Below are positions 24,523 through 34,775 of a stretch of 64,000 bases of DNA, in pieces. Numbering within the stretch: the first letter of the stretch is position 1; every line of letters starts with the position of its first letter. The position numbers and the translations under genes were made by a program. A model generated the notes under the pieces. It saw only the letters and a list, made by a program, of their open reading frames with translations. It was not told the origin of the DNA and ran no database searches. Source of the stretch: Schistocephalus solidus (lineage: Eukaryota > Platyhelminthes > Cestoda > Diphyllobothriidea > Diphyllobothriidae); contig WEDG01004983.1 of the NCBI GenBank assembly GCA_017591395.1, positions 186,001-250,000 on the forward strand. Direction: 5' to 3'.

Positions 24523-25306
24523 TTAATCCGTCAACTCTAGTACTTGAATGTTAGTCAGTTCAGCCACTTCTTCCCTTCCAATGGGTCGGGCAATCACAAC
24601 CTCCACACCAGAACCTACGACAAGGATACAGTACCGCTTCGGTCTATCAGCGGATAAAATGGGGATACAGCACACCGCTAAACCATGCGGGTCACCGAGG
24701 CCAGCCAAAGTGAGAGCGGAGCAGACGAGGAGCGAGATGCCATCGTTACAGTAAACCTTCCACAGCAACAGGCGCTGGTCAGAACCCAGGCTGAAGAGAA
24801 AGCATTCGGAGTCATTGCCGCTGTTCGGCACCAGAACCGCCCGCACAACGGCCGCGTAGTGTTGCCTTACTGTACAGGCCCAAGCACTCGCCGTCCGAGC
24901 CTTCGGCCAGCAAACCAGACGGACACTGCCATCATCACCACAAGCAGCCAGTAGAGACTGGGGCTGCGGGAGGCAAGCGAGGGCATTGGCGGAGCAGCAG
25001 GAACTTGAACCAATGATAGTCATTTTGAGACAGCACAGTTCTGCTACTGCAGAGACTTCTGGCAGAGGAAGGAAACAGGCCCGCACAAGACCAGCAGTGT
25101 TGGAGTAAGCCAGATGTATGCTGCTAAGCCTATTGTCCCGGGTCTCGTAGTCACATCTAAGAACGACCGCGTCGAGAATGCAACTGCGAGGCGGTGACGA
25201 GGGCTGGACAACTGCTGGTGCGAAGTAACGACATATGTCGCCCAGCTGGCGGAACTGAGCGTTACATCCGGCCGTCTCCTCACTCGGCAGAGTGACACTG
25301 AGAAGA
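24523..25306 (-). CDS. WDR6: WDR6 terminal exon (C-terminal WD40 blades)
   Basis: Terminal exon of WDR6. It begins after a TTATCTTTCAG acceptor with the third base of a codon and reads LLSVTLPSEETAG, then LLAACGDDGSVRLVCW, then FLFSLGSDQRLLLWKVYC, ending LTNIQVLELTD and a TAA at 24525-24523. The S-x-D-Q-R-L-x-x-W blade and the following YCILVVGSGVEVV strand are close to the C-terminal end of known WDR6 proteins, so the gene ends here. The exon is GC-richer than its surroundings, as expected for coding sequence in this AT-rich window. I see no canonical AATAAA in about 350 bases after the stop, only variants such as CATAAA, so the poly(A) site is unassigned. The exon is preceded by a 14.7-kb intron. 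Confidence 0.85.
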
Positions 25307-25329
25307 CTGAAAGATAATACAGATAGCAA

Positions 25330-26445
25330 CTTTCGCGTGAGTGAAATTCACTGATGACTTAACTACGAGGTAGAATAGGTGCACTTCGCTGCAAGCTTGC
25401 GGTGGGCTGTGATGAGAAAGCTCAGACAAAGGCACAGACTTTCGCCGACGTGGAGGCACTTGAACTTTTCAAAAAGAAGCCAAGATCCACGTTGACATCT
25501 GATAGCAGAAGGCCTAGGAGGTATACGAGCCGACAGCAAAGATACTGGTGCAGGAGGGAAATTGGACTCAGGTGGATGGAAGCTGTCATTTCCGGGGCAA
25601 TAAGGTGTGCAAAATGAAGTGCAATCATTAAAAGGTGTCAGCAACAAGGGAAAGCAGATCTGTGCGGTAAATTATAGTGCTAGATTTACGGTCTAATTAC
25701 TGGTAATCTGTTAAATGTGCCGATGACACTTCCGCTGATAAACACCAAAAATGATGGCCAGCGGTAAAGAGAGAATTGCGTCTAACCATGAACATTGAAG
25801 GAGTCTTGTTAAAGCAGCCAGAAAAGGGTTTTCAGATGTTTTACTCTCCAATAATCCCTCAATTTTACCGTTGAGTATGTCTAATTTAAAATAACCTCTC
25901 CCGCAAAAGTTTTTTCAAAATTATCCTTACTTTCATTTTAAATGCCCAATAGAAGAAATCAGCAAAATAATATTATGTATATATGCAGATAGGAGAGACG
26001 ACAGAAAATATGGGTAGATAGATACAGTCTGTTTTGGGCTTATTCTGCCTAACTCATGAAATCTCATGGACTTCACAAGAAAAGGTCTCTTACGCGAAGT
26101 AAGTCCATGCTGCATGTCCAAAAATTCTAAACCAGTAAAGAAACAACCATTCTTAAAAAGAGACATTGTTTGTTTTGTAAATTAATATTTACTAACATTA
26201 ATATAATTACATTTTCACTAAAATCCTGAATTTAAGATAACGGCAATGTTACAAATCAACTAAATAAGGCTAAATATAAATGTACATATGGAAGGAGAGT
26301 GAATAAAAACGTGAAATAATATAGAATAGTAACAAATGCACAAGATCAGTACTTTGTAAACTGTCCATTTGCATTTATGACAGCACAAAGTCTGTCTGAC
26401 ATGGAGGTTGTCTATAGTAGTTTGTTCAATGTGAGTATACAGCAC
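25330..26445. other. intronic stretch without recognised features
   Basis: AT-rich intron sequence. Open frames in 25360-25650 are short and have no motif. Confidence 0.4.
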
Positions 26446-26469
26446 AAAATAAAGTTTTTTTGCATCAAA

Positions 26470-27345
26470 AGAACCTTCTTTGCCTTATACCAGTTTATTT
26501 TGATAAGTAAAAAGGTTTTCGATTGGATTCAAGTTCGGACTGTTTGCAGGAATAAAAAAAGATTGCAGACCACACGCAGAGAGTCTGGCTGTTATCAAAT
26601 TCATACTTCTTGAGAGCGATGAACTGGGACATTATCCTGTAAAACTATTGTGTCCATTCTGCGTCGACGTATGTCGTTCGAGATAAAGACATCCTTTATA
26701 ATATAGAGGAGCATGTTGCTATTAATAATCTCTGCTATTTACCACCAGATCGGTCATTCTCCAAATTTGATGGCCATCCAAACTATCAGCCGTTGGCCGT
26801 TCTTGAAAGATACTGTTGACATAGTGTGTTCTCAGGCAAAGCTTTCCCACATATGACCATCTGGATCGACATTGTCGGCTTATTTAAAAATAAGACCTCA
26901 TCGCAGAAGTAAATGCACATCCAGAATGAGCCCCTGTAATAAATGTACTTCTTAGCAAATAAAAATACGTTCTCTAATAAACTGCCTACTTAAAAACGGC
27001 TTGATAGTGGCATTTGCCTGGTGCAGTTTAAATTCCTGCATCTATTTCCTGATTATGGTCATAGAGAACATCAGTATATGTTCCCTGCGAATGGTCGCAA
27101 TGGGCATATAATGATACATGTTTAGTATACAACGAATAAAATCATCGTCCTGTTTACTAGTGGACCGTTTTGGTCCGTCCTGTTACTTCTAGGCACGGTT
27201 CGATCATTAAGAATGCGTCACAGAGTGACCTTATTGATATCAAAAATAGTAGCTAACGACTGACGCGGCAATCCTTCTGCTGACAGTTCCGTATTCCTTC
27301 ATAGTCAAATACAGAAAGATATTGTATGGACAGCTTTCTCGTACG
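26470..27345 (-). pseudogene. Tc1/mariner transposase fossil
   Basis: Too broken for a long open frame, but the minus strand gives the family's landmarks in order: helix-turn-helix end EYGTVSRRIAAS (27298-27260), FCDEVLF (about 26906-26886, first catalytic Asp), NVDPDGHMW (26876-26847), VWMAIKFG, IVLQDNVPVHRS (26640-26609, second Asp) and NPNLNPIENLF-like (26538-26509, catalytic Glu). Multiple stops and frameshifts separate them. No terminal inverted repeats could be matched by eye. This is a cut-and-paste DNA transposase relic inside the WDR6 intron. Confidence 0.75.
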
Positions 27346-27644
27346 GCGTGACAGAGAAAAATGACGGCATGTCGCGGCTTTTCTAGCTTATATTAATATT
27401 TCTTTATAGTACAACGCACAAAGACAACGACGTTTGGTCCAAAAGGTGCAATAACGTAGAAAAACACCTGGAAATCAAGAAACGTTTGATTTCGCCCGAT
27501 GCTGCCTTCAATAAAGAGAACTAAAATGAACTCTTTATAGTAATTATCTTTTTTTACCTAAAATCTGTACAACAAACAAAAAAAACAACCTCAAGTGTGT
27601 GCCATTCTACCACCTTTAATTTTGGGCATGACAGTTAAACAATA

Positions 27645-27647
<3 letters not shown>

Positions 27648-27720
<73 letters not shown>
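27648..27720. repeat. (TA)n microsatellite, 73 bp
   Basis: An uninterrupted AT dinucleotide tract ending exactly where the SINE 3' end begins on the minus strand. It is probably the expanded SINE tail. Confidence 0.95.
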
Positions 27721-27723
<3 letters not shown>

Positions 27724-28018
27724 AAGGTGGAACCGACAAAGACAAGGGAGACCGGAATGGCCATTTCTGGCTTATAAGCCGTCATCAGCCAGTCATACCC
27801 AATCCCGAGTGTGGCACACCTGGGATTCGAACCCGCAACCTTTGGTATTTGAGTCGAACGCTCTACCATTGAGCAACGGGCTCGTTGTTTGGTCGGTTGT
27901 GATCAGGAATATGATGATAATGTGGAGCTCACCGATCTGCTTAAGGAACATGTTTGTTCCGTTGTGCCCTGGAGCTCAGACTAGAGCCCACGCAGGCGGT
28001 CGCATAGCGACGTTTAGC
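27721..28018 (-). mobile_element. composite tRNA-derived SINE, full-length
   Basis: Minus strand order: a 130-bp head starting near CGCTATGCGACCGCC; a tRNA-like part with box A-like TGCTCAATGGTAGAGC (27876-27861) and a perfect box B GGTTCGAATCC (27833-27823); a tRNA-unrelated body with GGCTGATGACGGC, GCCAGAAATGGCCATTCC and CTTTGTCGGTTCCACC; then (AT)n. The body is shared with 28026-28137 and 62739-62840. Transcription would be by RNA polymerase III from the internal promoter. Confidence 0.85.
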
Positions 28019-28025
28019 ATATGTT

Positions 28026-28137
28026 GATAAGGTGGAACCGACAAAGACAAGGGAGACCGGAATGGCCATTTCTGGCTTATTAGCCGTCATCAGCCAGTCA
28101 TACCCAATCCCGAGTGTGGTACACCTGGGATTCGAAT
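28026..28137 (-). mobile_element. SINE, 5'-truncated second copy
   Basis: Repeats the SINE body and box B edge (TTCGAATCCCAGG) almost unchanged, then ends. It lies directly upstream of the full copy in the same orientation, giving a tandem pair. Confidence 0.85.
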
Positions 28138-29464
28138 ACCATGTCATATTTTGTTGTGTCTTCAAACCGTCGCGCAAAGACCACTATTCGCCGACAATTT
28201 TCCTATCTTAAAGCGGATAAGAGGGTGACAAAGGAAGAAAAGTAACGCAGTAGACCAAGCAGACAACGGCCGGATGTTTTTAATTTCTTTGATTTGGCGA
28301 TGAACCGAAGTGGAAGGAAAATACAAAAAGCTGCAAATTCTTGTCTTGCCGGGGTATTCAAGTTTCAACAATGTCCTTTCCAAAAGGACTGAATCCCAAG
28401 GATCAGCATTGCAATCCGAGTGAATTTCTCTGTCTGAATTGCTTATTACGGACCTTGTTAGTGCTAGAGCAGCAGGCTATTTGGACTCGATGGGTGATGG
28501 CAGAAGTGTTCTTCGGGTAACGTTGCAATTGTGCTCATTTGACGGCCTACCTGCGTCAATAACTTGGCTGGTATTCACGGGAAGGCAAAAATGGTCATAG
28601 TGCCTGACACTCGGATGTACACGTCTGAACTGACGAGGACAGTATTATCCAGATTAAGCTTCTCACCACGAATCAGGGAGGAAGCATTCCATGATCAAAA
28701 AACAACCCGGAGGAGAGAAGGGGACTATGAAAAAAATGGCCTCTTAATTGCGAATGCTGTGGTTGTGTGGGGGCTGTAAAATACGACGGAAAAAAAGACG
28801 CGTATATCAGCAGTGCAAGGCAAAAACATGCGTGTAATTACGACAGGTGGGAAATTGGGTCAGCTAGGTGGCCAGACAGAAACCCACATGGAAAATCTTA
28901 GAAGGAGTGGGAAAGGCGGTAGGGGATAACAGGTCGTCTTGTACGTGTTGATGTCTGCAGGAAAGTTCAAGCGTCCAAATGACGATTCCATCGACATGTG
29001 TGCGTATGAGGACAAGGTCGTGAATAATATCAGGGCAGCTGTCGTGGTCTTAGTCAAGCCCCTTTCACACAGCTCCTCTACCCAGTAAAACCTGACGCGA
29101 AGGGCCGACAAAATGAAGGCAGAATGGGTCGGCGGAACTAGTGATGGAGGTGGCAACCAAAGAGTCACACCTTCCAGACGTTGATCGGGCAGCTATTTAG
29201 AAATGACGCAGAATGGCGGGTTTCACTTGGTAGCGTAAGTGTGTGATAAATCGCAAAGTGCAACGTGCAAATAGTAGTATTTAAAAGTGGGGCAAATGAT
29301 CCCAATTTACTGTTACCAGTAGTGACGCCAAATATTTAGCTTAAGCTATAACTGTTCGTATTAACCTGCGTGCATGCAATGCTTTTATTAGACACTGACT
29401 TAGTATTAGCCTGCATTCTATCCATTTTGAAAAAAGGTACCAAGATTTCCTTACTATGGAAAAG
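28138..29464. other. intronic stretch without recognised features
   Basis: Several short open frames on both strands, none with a recognised motif. Confidence 0.35.
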
Positions 29465-29590
29465 TAGTCGCTAGGCTCAAGTCTCTCTCTCTCTCTGTAT
29501 GCCGATGTCAAGCAAGATTCAAGAAAATAAGAGTTGGGGTCAGGCACAGGTGGCTGGCCCGGCAAAATCCGCACCTGCGCGTACCATCAC
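29465..29590 (-). repeat. partial non-LTR tail
   Basis: CTCTCTCT, GATGTCAAGCAAGATTCAAG and CACAGGTGGCTGGC match the tail at 18650-18735 in the same orientation. Confidence 0.5.
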
Positions 29591-30499
29591 GTTCCCTGAT
29601 CTACATCAAACACGAAACCATAATTGTAACATAAAAAGAGGATAAAGGCAGCGGCGCGGATCCACAGCTCTCAGTCTGAGCCTTACTGCCACAGTACCCA
29701 CCAAACACCACCTGGTCACAGTCAACAACTATTCAGAATTTCGCCCAGTAAGAAGAGGATAATGGCACTAGCACGCCTACCACGCTGTAATCATACATGA
29801 CGTGTAATTCACGGCTCCGGGGGAGGTTAGGTTTGGAGTGAGAGATAGGATTAGTGTTAATAAACTAGAAGAGTTCCCATCCCTGGAAAGAAACTCAAGG
29901 CCACCTGTAGTACATGAAGTACTTATAACCGTGAATATGGGGTACAAGTGAGTGGTAGCACCACACAGAAAGCATTTTGGCGCCCCATTTGTCTCGTACA
30001 GGTGGTGAATGCTCCTGTGGCTGCCTCTAACTCGTAATCAACTCTCAACGTAGCTGGGCTTATCCCAGCAAACACACCCTGGTCAACCGCCACGACCGCG
30101 GGGTAAACAAGGTAAGGGTCTCCGGTACTGTGTGCTCCCCACCCGGTAGGTCTCACCCTCCCCCTCAAAACGTCCTACGGTGGGGACGACAGCAACCCTG
30201 TAGGCGGCCCAGGCTAACTCAGGTCGCTGTCCCAATAAACCAAAACCGTAACCCATAGTGGAGTAAGGCAGCCGTCTAGGATGTCCGAGCAGCACTATTA
30301 ATGGACAGCACTGCTTGCCTCCTCGCAGAGGAAGGGGCTAGAAAAGGTGCTCGAAAAAAATGCTGTGTCTCACGTCTTCTGCAGCCGACCGCGGATCGCA
30401 AAATACGCGGTCGTAAAACTTAAACAAACAACAATACCTCCCGTCCACATCTCCATCGCCAAACTCTTCGGGCTGCTCGGGTGAGTCCGATCACACTAG

Positions 30500-31235
30500 C
30501 AGACGGGAACGTTCGTTCCCTTTAAGACAATTCAAGAAGCAGCCGGCCGGCACAGAGGACGGCACTAATCGCTAGGGAACTGGCACGCTACAAGGTGAAG
30601 ATCGCTGCTCCCAGCAAGACCCGATTCTCTGAGCAGTATCAGCTGGAGGAGGTGGGTGCCGGCTACACCTTCTTCTGGAGCAGCCGCCTAAAGGCAGAGC
30701 AACGCGACTCTGGTATCGTCTTTGCCATCCGGAACGACATCGTGAGACATCTGCCCTGTATGCCACAGGGGATTAATGATCGTCTAACCAGTTTCCCCTT
30801 GCCTCTTCAAGAGGAAAATTCAACAACATCATCAGCGCCTACGCCCCCCCCTCCCCAATGACGAGCTCTGATGCGGCGAAGGACAAATTCTACGAGGACC
30901 TGAACGCCCACCTGGCGATTGTGCCGAAGGCGGACAAGTTAATTGTCCTTGGTGACTTCAAGGCCCACGCTGCCTGGCAGGGAGAGCTGGATCCCCACGG
31001 TGTCGGTGGCTACAACGATAACGGCCTACTTCTTCTGCGAACCCGTGCGAAGACCGTCTCCTGCTGACCAACAACTTCTTAAGCCATCCGGCGCGGGAGA
31101 AGGCCACGTGGATGCACCATCGGTCGCGGTGCTGGCAGTTGCTGCACTATGTTCTCGTCCGGAGGCGAGATCAACAGGACGTGCTGGTGACCAAGGCGCT
31201 CCGCACACGCCGATGGTTGGACGGATCACCGCCTT
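30500..31235 (+). pseudogene. retrotransposon APE-type endonuclease domain
   Basis: Reads LADGNVRSL, then ALIARELARYKVKIAAPSKT (family: E-T, here K-T), [53 protein letters not shown] (family GDFN), [10 protein letters not shown] and KATWMHHRSR, followed by HYVLVRRRDQQDVLVTKAL. The order is that of exonuclease-endonuclease-phosphatase nickases of non-LTR elements. Replacement of the Glu and Asn active-site residues and frame changes near 30800 and 31050 mean it is inactive. Confidence 0.8.
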
Positions 31236-31459
31236 GTCCTATCCAAGATGAGGCTTCGACTTCAACTTTGACGAAGGTCACAAGGTAATTAAAATACTGT
31301 TTTGTTAAATTTACCTGCTCACTGTTTGGATTTCAGTAAATAAATAACCCAGAAACTGGAGAACCTGCATTCTCCAAATAATAACACCACCGTGGAGCTA
31401 CAATGGTGTCACTTGCGAAACGTCGTCTAGTCCACCGCCCTCGAACGCGCAAGCCGTCA

Positions 31460-33060
31460 ACACCGGGACTGCTTGAACGACAATGACGCCGACATCAGCA
31501 GTCTACTCGCGGTGAAGAATCGACTACACAAAGCCTACATGGACCTTCAGGATGACGACACAAAAGCAGTTTTCTTCAGATGCCGCCGGCTTATACAGCA
31601 ACGGCTGCAGGAGATGCAGGACGCATGCATGATCCGAAAGGTTAAGGAAATCCAGGGGTATGCGGACTGCAATGAACTGAAAAAAACTTTTTCAAAGCCA
31701 TTAAACCTATCTGCGGCCCCTGCATCAAGAGAACCGCAACGCTGCTCAGCTCTGATGGCACAACACTGCTGACAGAGAAATCCCTGATTTTGAAGCACTG
31801 GGACGAGCATTTGAGAATGGATTTAATTGCTTATCGGTCATATCCGATGCTGCCATTGACCGGCTCCCTCAAGTGGACACGAACAATGACCTGGAACTAC
31901 CGCCTTCCCTACCAGAAACAATCCGGGCCGTGCAGAAAATCTCCAGCGGGAAAGCAACGGGATCCGACGCAATCTCATCGAACGTCTACAAGAACGGCGG
32001 GCCCCTGCTGATGGTGGAACTCACAACTCTATTCCAGGAGATGTGGTGCCAAGGACAAGTTCCTCGGAAGTTCAAAGACACGACCATCGTCTAACTCCAC
32101 AAGTGGAAGGGGAACCGGCAACTCTGTGATTATCACAGCAGCATCTCGTTGCTCAATATCACCGAGATCTTCACCGGCATCCTTTTAAATCGTCTGAACG
32201 ATCACCTAGAGCAGAGTCTGCTCCCGGAAAGCAAAAGAGGATTCCGCGGACACGGCGGAACAACCGACATGATGTTTGCCACCCGCCAGCTTCAAGAGAA
32301 GTGCCAGGAGATGCAAACCAACCTCTACACTAACCTCGTGGATTTGAATCGCGACGGAACGTAGACAGTGATGTAGAAATTCGGCTGACCAGAGCGGTAC
32401 ACGCACATGGTGTGTCAGCTTCATAACGGGATGATGGCACGCGTCACTGACAACAAGACGGTATACGAAGCATTTACAGTGACCAACGCAGTGAAACAGG
32501 GCTGCGTACTGACCACCATCCTCTTCAGTCTCATGATCTCTGCTATGCTGATGGACGCCTACCGAGATGAACAGCCTGGGATCCGCATCGCCTACAGAAC
32601 TAACGGGCACCTCCTAAACATTCGGCGTATGCAGACTTCAACACGTGTGTCTAGGACTACAGTCCATGACTCGCTCTTCGCGGACGACTGCGCCCTTAAC
32701 ACCGCAACGGAGGAGGACATGCAAAGGGGCATGCACCTCTTTGCCGCAGGCTGCGCCAATTTTGGATTAATAAGCAGTACAGCCAAAACGGTTGTCATGG
32801 CCCAGCCGCCACGCTGCGCCGAATACAATGCTCCTCGAATCAATTTCAACGGCGCTCAACTCAAAAATGGGGAAAACGTCGCTCATCTAAGAAGCACGCA
32901 ACCCGAGAATCGACGACGAGGTTGCTCAACAAATATCGAAAATACGTCAGGCCTTCGACCAGCCGCAGGCCTCTGTGTGGAATCGCCACGATATTCACAT
33001 TAACACCAAACTGAAGATGAACAAGGCCGTCGTCTCGATGAAACTCCATTACAGAGCGGA
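31460..33060 (+). pseudogene. non-LTR reverse transcriptase
   Basis: The upstream part reads NRLHKAYMDLQDDDTKAVFF and CMIRKVKEIQGYAD. The frame shifts near 31740-31880, then IRAVQKISSGKATGSDAISS, LTTLFQEMWCQGQVPRKFKD, SLLNITEIFTGILLNRLNDH and LLPESKRGFRGHGGTTDMMF (fingers). After a stop near 32360 comes AFTVTNAVKQGCVL, then LFADDCALNTATEEDMQ with FADD at 32677-32688, and FNGAQLKN. The thumb ends NTKLKMNKAVVSMKLHYRAE and then switches abruptly to a Pro/Thr-rich linker, the same junction as in the minus copy. Confidence 0.85.
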
Positions 33061-33252
33061 GACCTGGATCACTGATAACAGCTGCATCGATGCACCGCCG
33101 CCCATGATCACCGACACCATTCTCCCTCCACCCCCTGCGCCGATCACGGTGACGAGCACCTATCTCACGGCCTCAGTAGCCACCTCCGACTACCGAACAC
33201 CTTTACCGCCACCACCTCCCACAGTACTAGCGACGGGGAATCGGTAATAACT

Positions 33253-33735
33253 TGCCCTCATTGCGATCGCACATTCACCTCACACATCGGCGTGGTCGGT
33301 CATTTGCAAATCCATCACACAAACACTGGTGAACTATTGCCTGGAGCATCAACACACAGCAGAGATCGCCACCTCCAATGCGCTCACTAATCCCGCGCAT
33401 TCATTCATCGTATGGGCCTGCTCGGTCACATGCGCATCCACCTAAGCGGAATCCACAGCGATTCCAACACATATTGCGCACCCATCAACACTGCCCATAT
33501 TCCTCCCATGAGCTCAACTGTGAGTACCAGCAGCAGAGCCCCGCAGACACAGCACCTCCCGACCTATCTTGTCCTCGTTGTCACTGCACAAGCACATCAC
33601 GCATCGGTCTGATTGGGCACTTGCAAATCCATTGCTCAGATACTGGCGAACGATTACCTGGAGCACCTACACACAACAGAGGCCACCGCCTTCAATGCTC
33701 TCACTGCCCTGCGCATTCACACACCGCATAGGCAT
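33253..33735 (+). pseudogene. C2H2 zinc-finger tail of the plus copy
   Basis: Intact finger CPHCDRTFTSHIGVVGHLQIH (33253-33315), a broken finger with RMGLLGHMRIH (33411-33443), a third CPRCHC...GLIGHLQIH (about 33570-33632) and a partial fourth (CSHCPAHS). Frames shift between fingers. C-terminal nucleic-acid-binding fingers in such ORFs presumably bind the element RNA or target; this is inference. Confidence 0.75.
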
Positions 33736-33768
33736 ATTAGGTCACATGCATCTCCATGAAAACCTGTG

Positions 33769-34775
33769 GTAGAACCGCACTGGCTATATCACAACACTTC
33801 ATCTCTTCTCATCAGTCTCTGTACCTCACATGATCACACGAAACACCACAAAAAACATGTTCCCAATCTGCATACTTGATTGAGAGTCAAGCATAATACT
33901 CGGCTCCTTCTCCATATTGCTCTTCTGTTGCATGTGTGATCTGAGCTTGAGAATATCATGTGGTGATCAGCGCCGTGGGTTGGAAGGTTGTAAACTGACA
34001 ACTGCACTCAGATCTCGCAGTCAGTTCAATGTGTGTTGTGTGGAGTTGCTGACTGGTGGTCCGGGAGCCAGGTTGCGATGGCTTCTTCTTAATGTGACCT
34101 CTGGTTATCTCAGACATTTGAGATGTAAGCCGTTCAACCCCCTGTTGTGTGAAATCCAGGTGCTTGTGTTTGGGGGCCAGGTCGTGTTCATAGTATACGT
34201 AGACGAGGTCACCAGAAGATGCGCCCACTTCCGCATCAGAAAACTGACTGGCTCGGATGGTGGTCTGATTGTAGGAATGCGGGAGAGAGTAAGGTCAACA
34301 GATCCGCGCATTTTCCTCACTATTAACAAGCTGACGCGCTTGAAACTATCACGGTACTCTAAAAGCCGTGGCTTGGAAGGTTGCCAACTGACGGGGTAAC
34401 TCGGACCGCGTGGTCAGCCCAATGTGTGTTTTGTGTGGAGTGGCTGACTGGCGAACTGAGAGTCAGGCTGCAATGGATCCTTCTCAATCGGGCCCTTATG
34501 GCCCTCCTACTCCATGGGACCGAACCAGGTGTGGCGGCACGCTCAGGGGTAACTCCGGCCTGGTCCACTCCCGCATCCGGTTTTCTTGACACTTTCATGA
34601 CACCGGGCTCAAGTTGTGGAAGAGGAAAGAGTATGATAGCTGCACCGCAAGGCTAATACCACTCAAAACTAATCCACCTGCAAGTCACCGTTCCTGCATC
34701 ACCCTACTGTGGAGCATACCCTGGACATCGTCAGTTTACGACGGTCGAACTGTCGTGTATAATCGTGTCAAACCA
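33769..34775 (+). repeat. non-LTR 3' UTR, inverted twin of 19555-18519
   Basis: Long stretches are the same as the reverse complement of 18519-19555, for example around 33917-34160 against 19390-19135. It ends near ACGGTCGAACTGTCG. Confidence 0.8.

Larger units (their letters stand above)
29930..34775 (+). mobile_element. APE-type non-LTR retrotransposon, near full-length plus copy
   Basis: GC-rich 5' UTR (about 29930-30490), apurinic-type endonuclease (30500-31235), reverse transcriptase (31460-33060), C2H2 tail (33253-33735) and 3' UTR to about 34775. It carries frameshifts and stops throughout and is inactive. It lies antisense within the WDR6 intron. The left boundary is uncertain. From 32400 onward it is the inverted twin of 20960-18519. 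Clade (RTE-like versus CR1-like) not assigned. Confidence 0.85.

Noticed and set aside
27595..27869. Open frames made of Ile-Tyr repeats at 27.6-27.9 kb and 62.3-62.5 kb
   Set aside because: They are translations of the (TA)n microsatellites.
27822..27884. tRNA gene at 27.8 kb (and at 62.85 kb)
   Set aside because: Box A and box B are good, but the cloverleaf is imperfect and the unit is part of a repeated SINE with the same body and tail; a functional tRNA is unlikely.
33253..33735. Host zinc-finger transcription factor
   Set aside because: The fingers lie immediately after a retrotransposon RT in both copies, with the same linker, so they belong to the retroelement.
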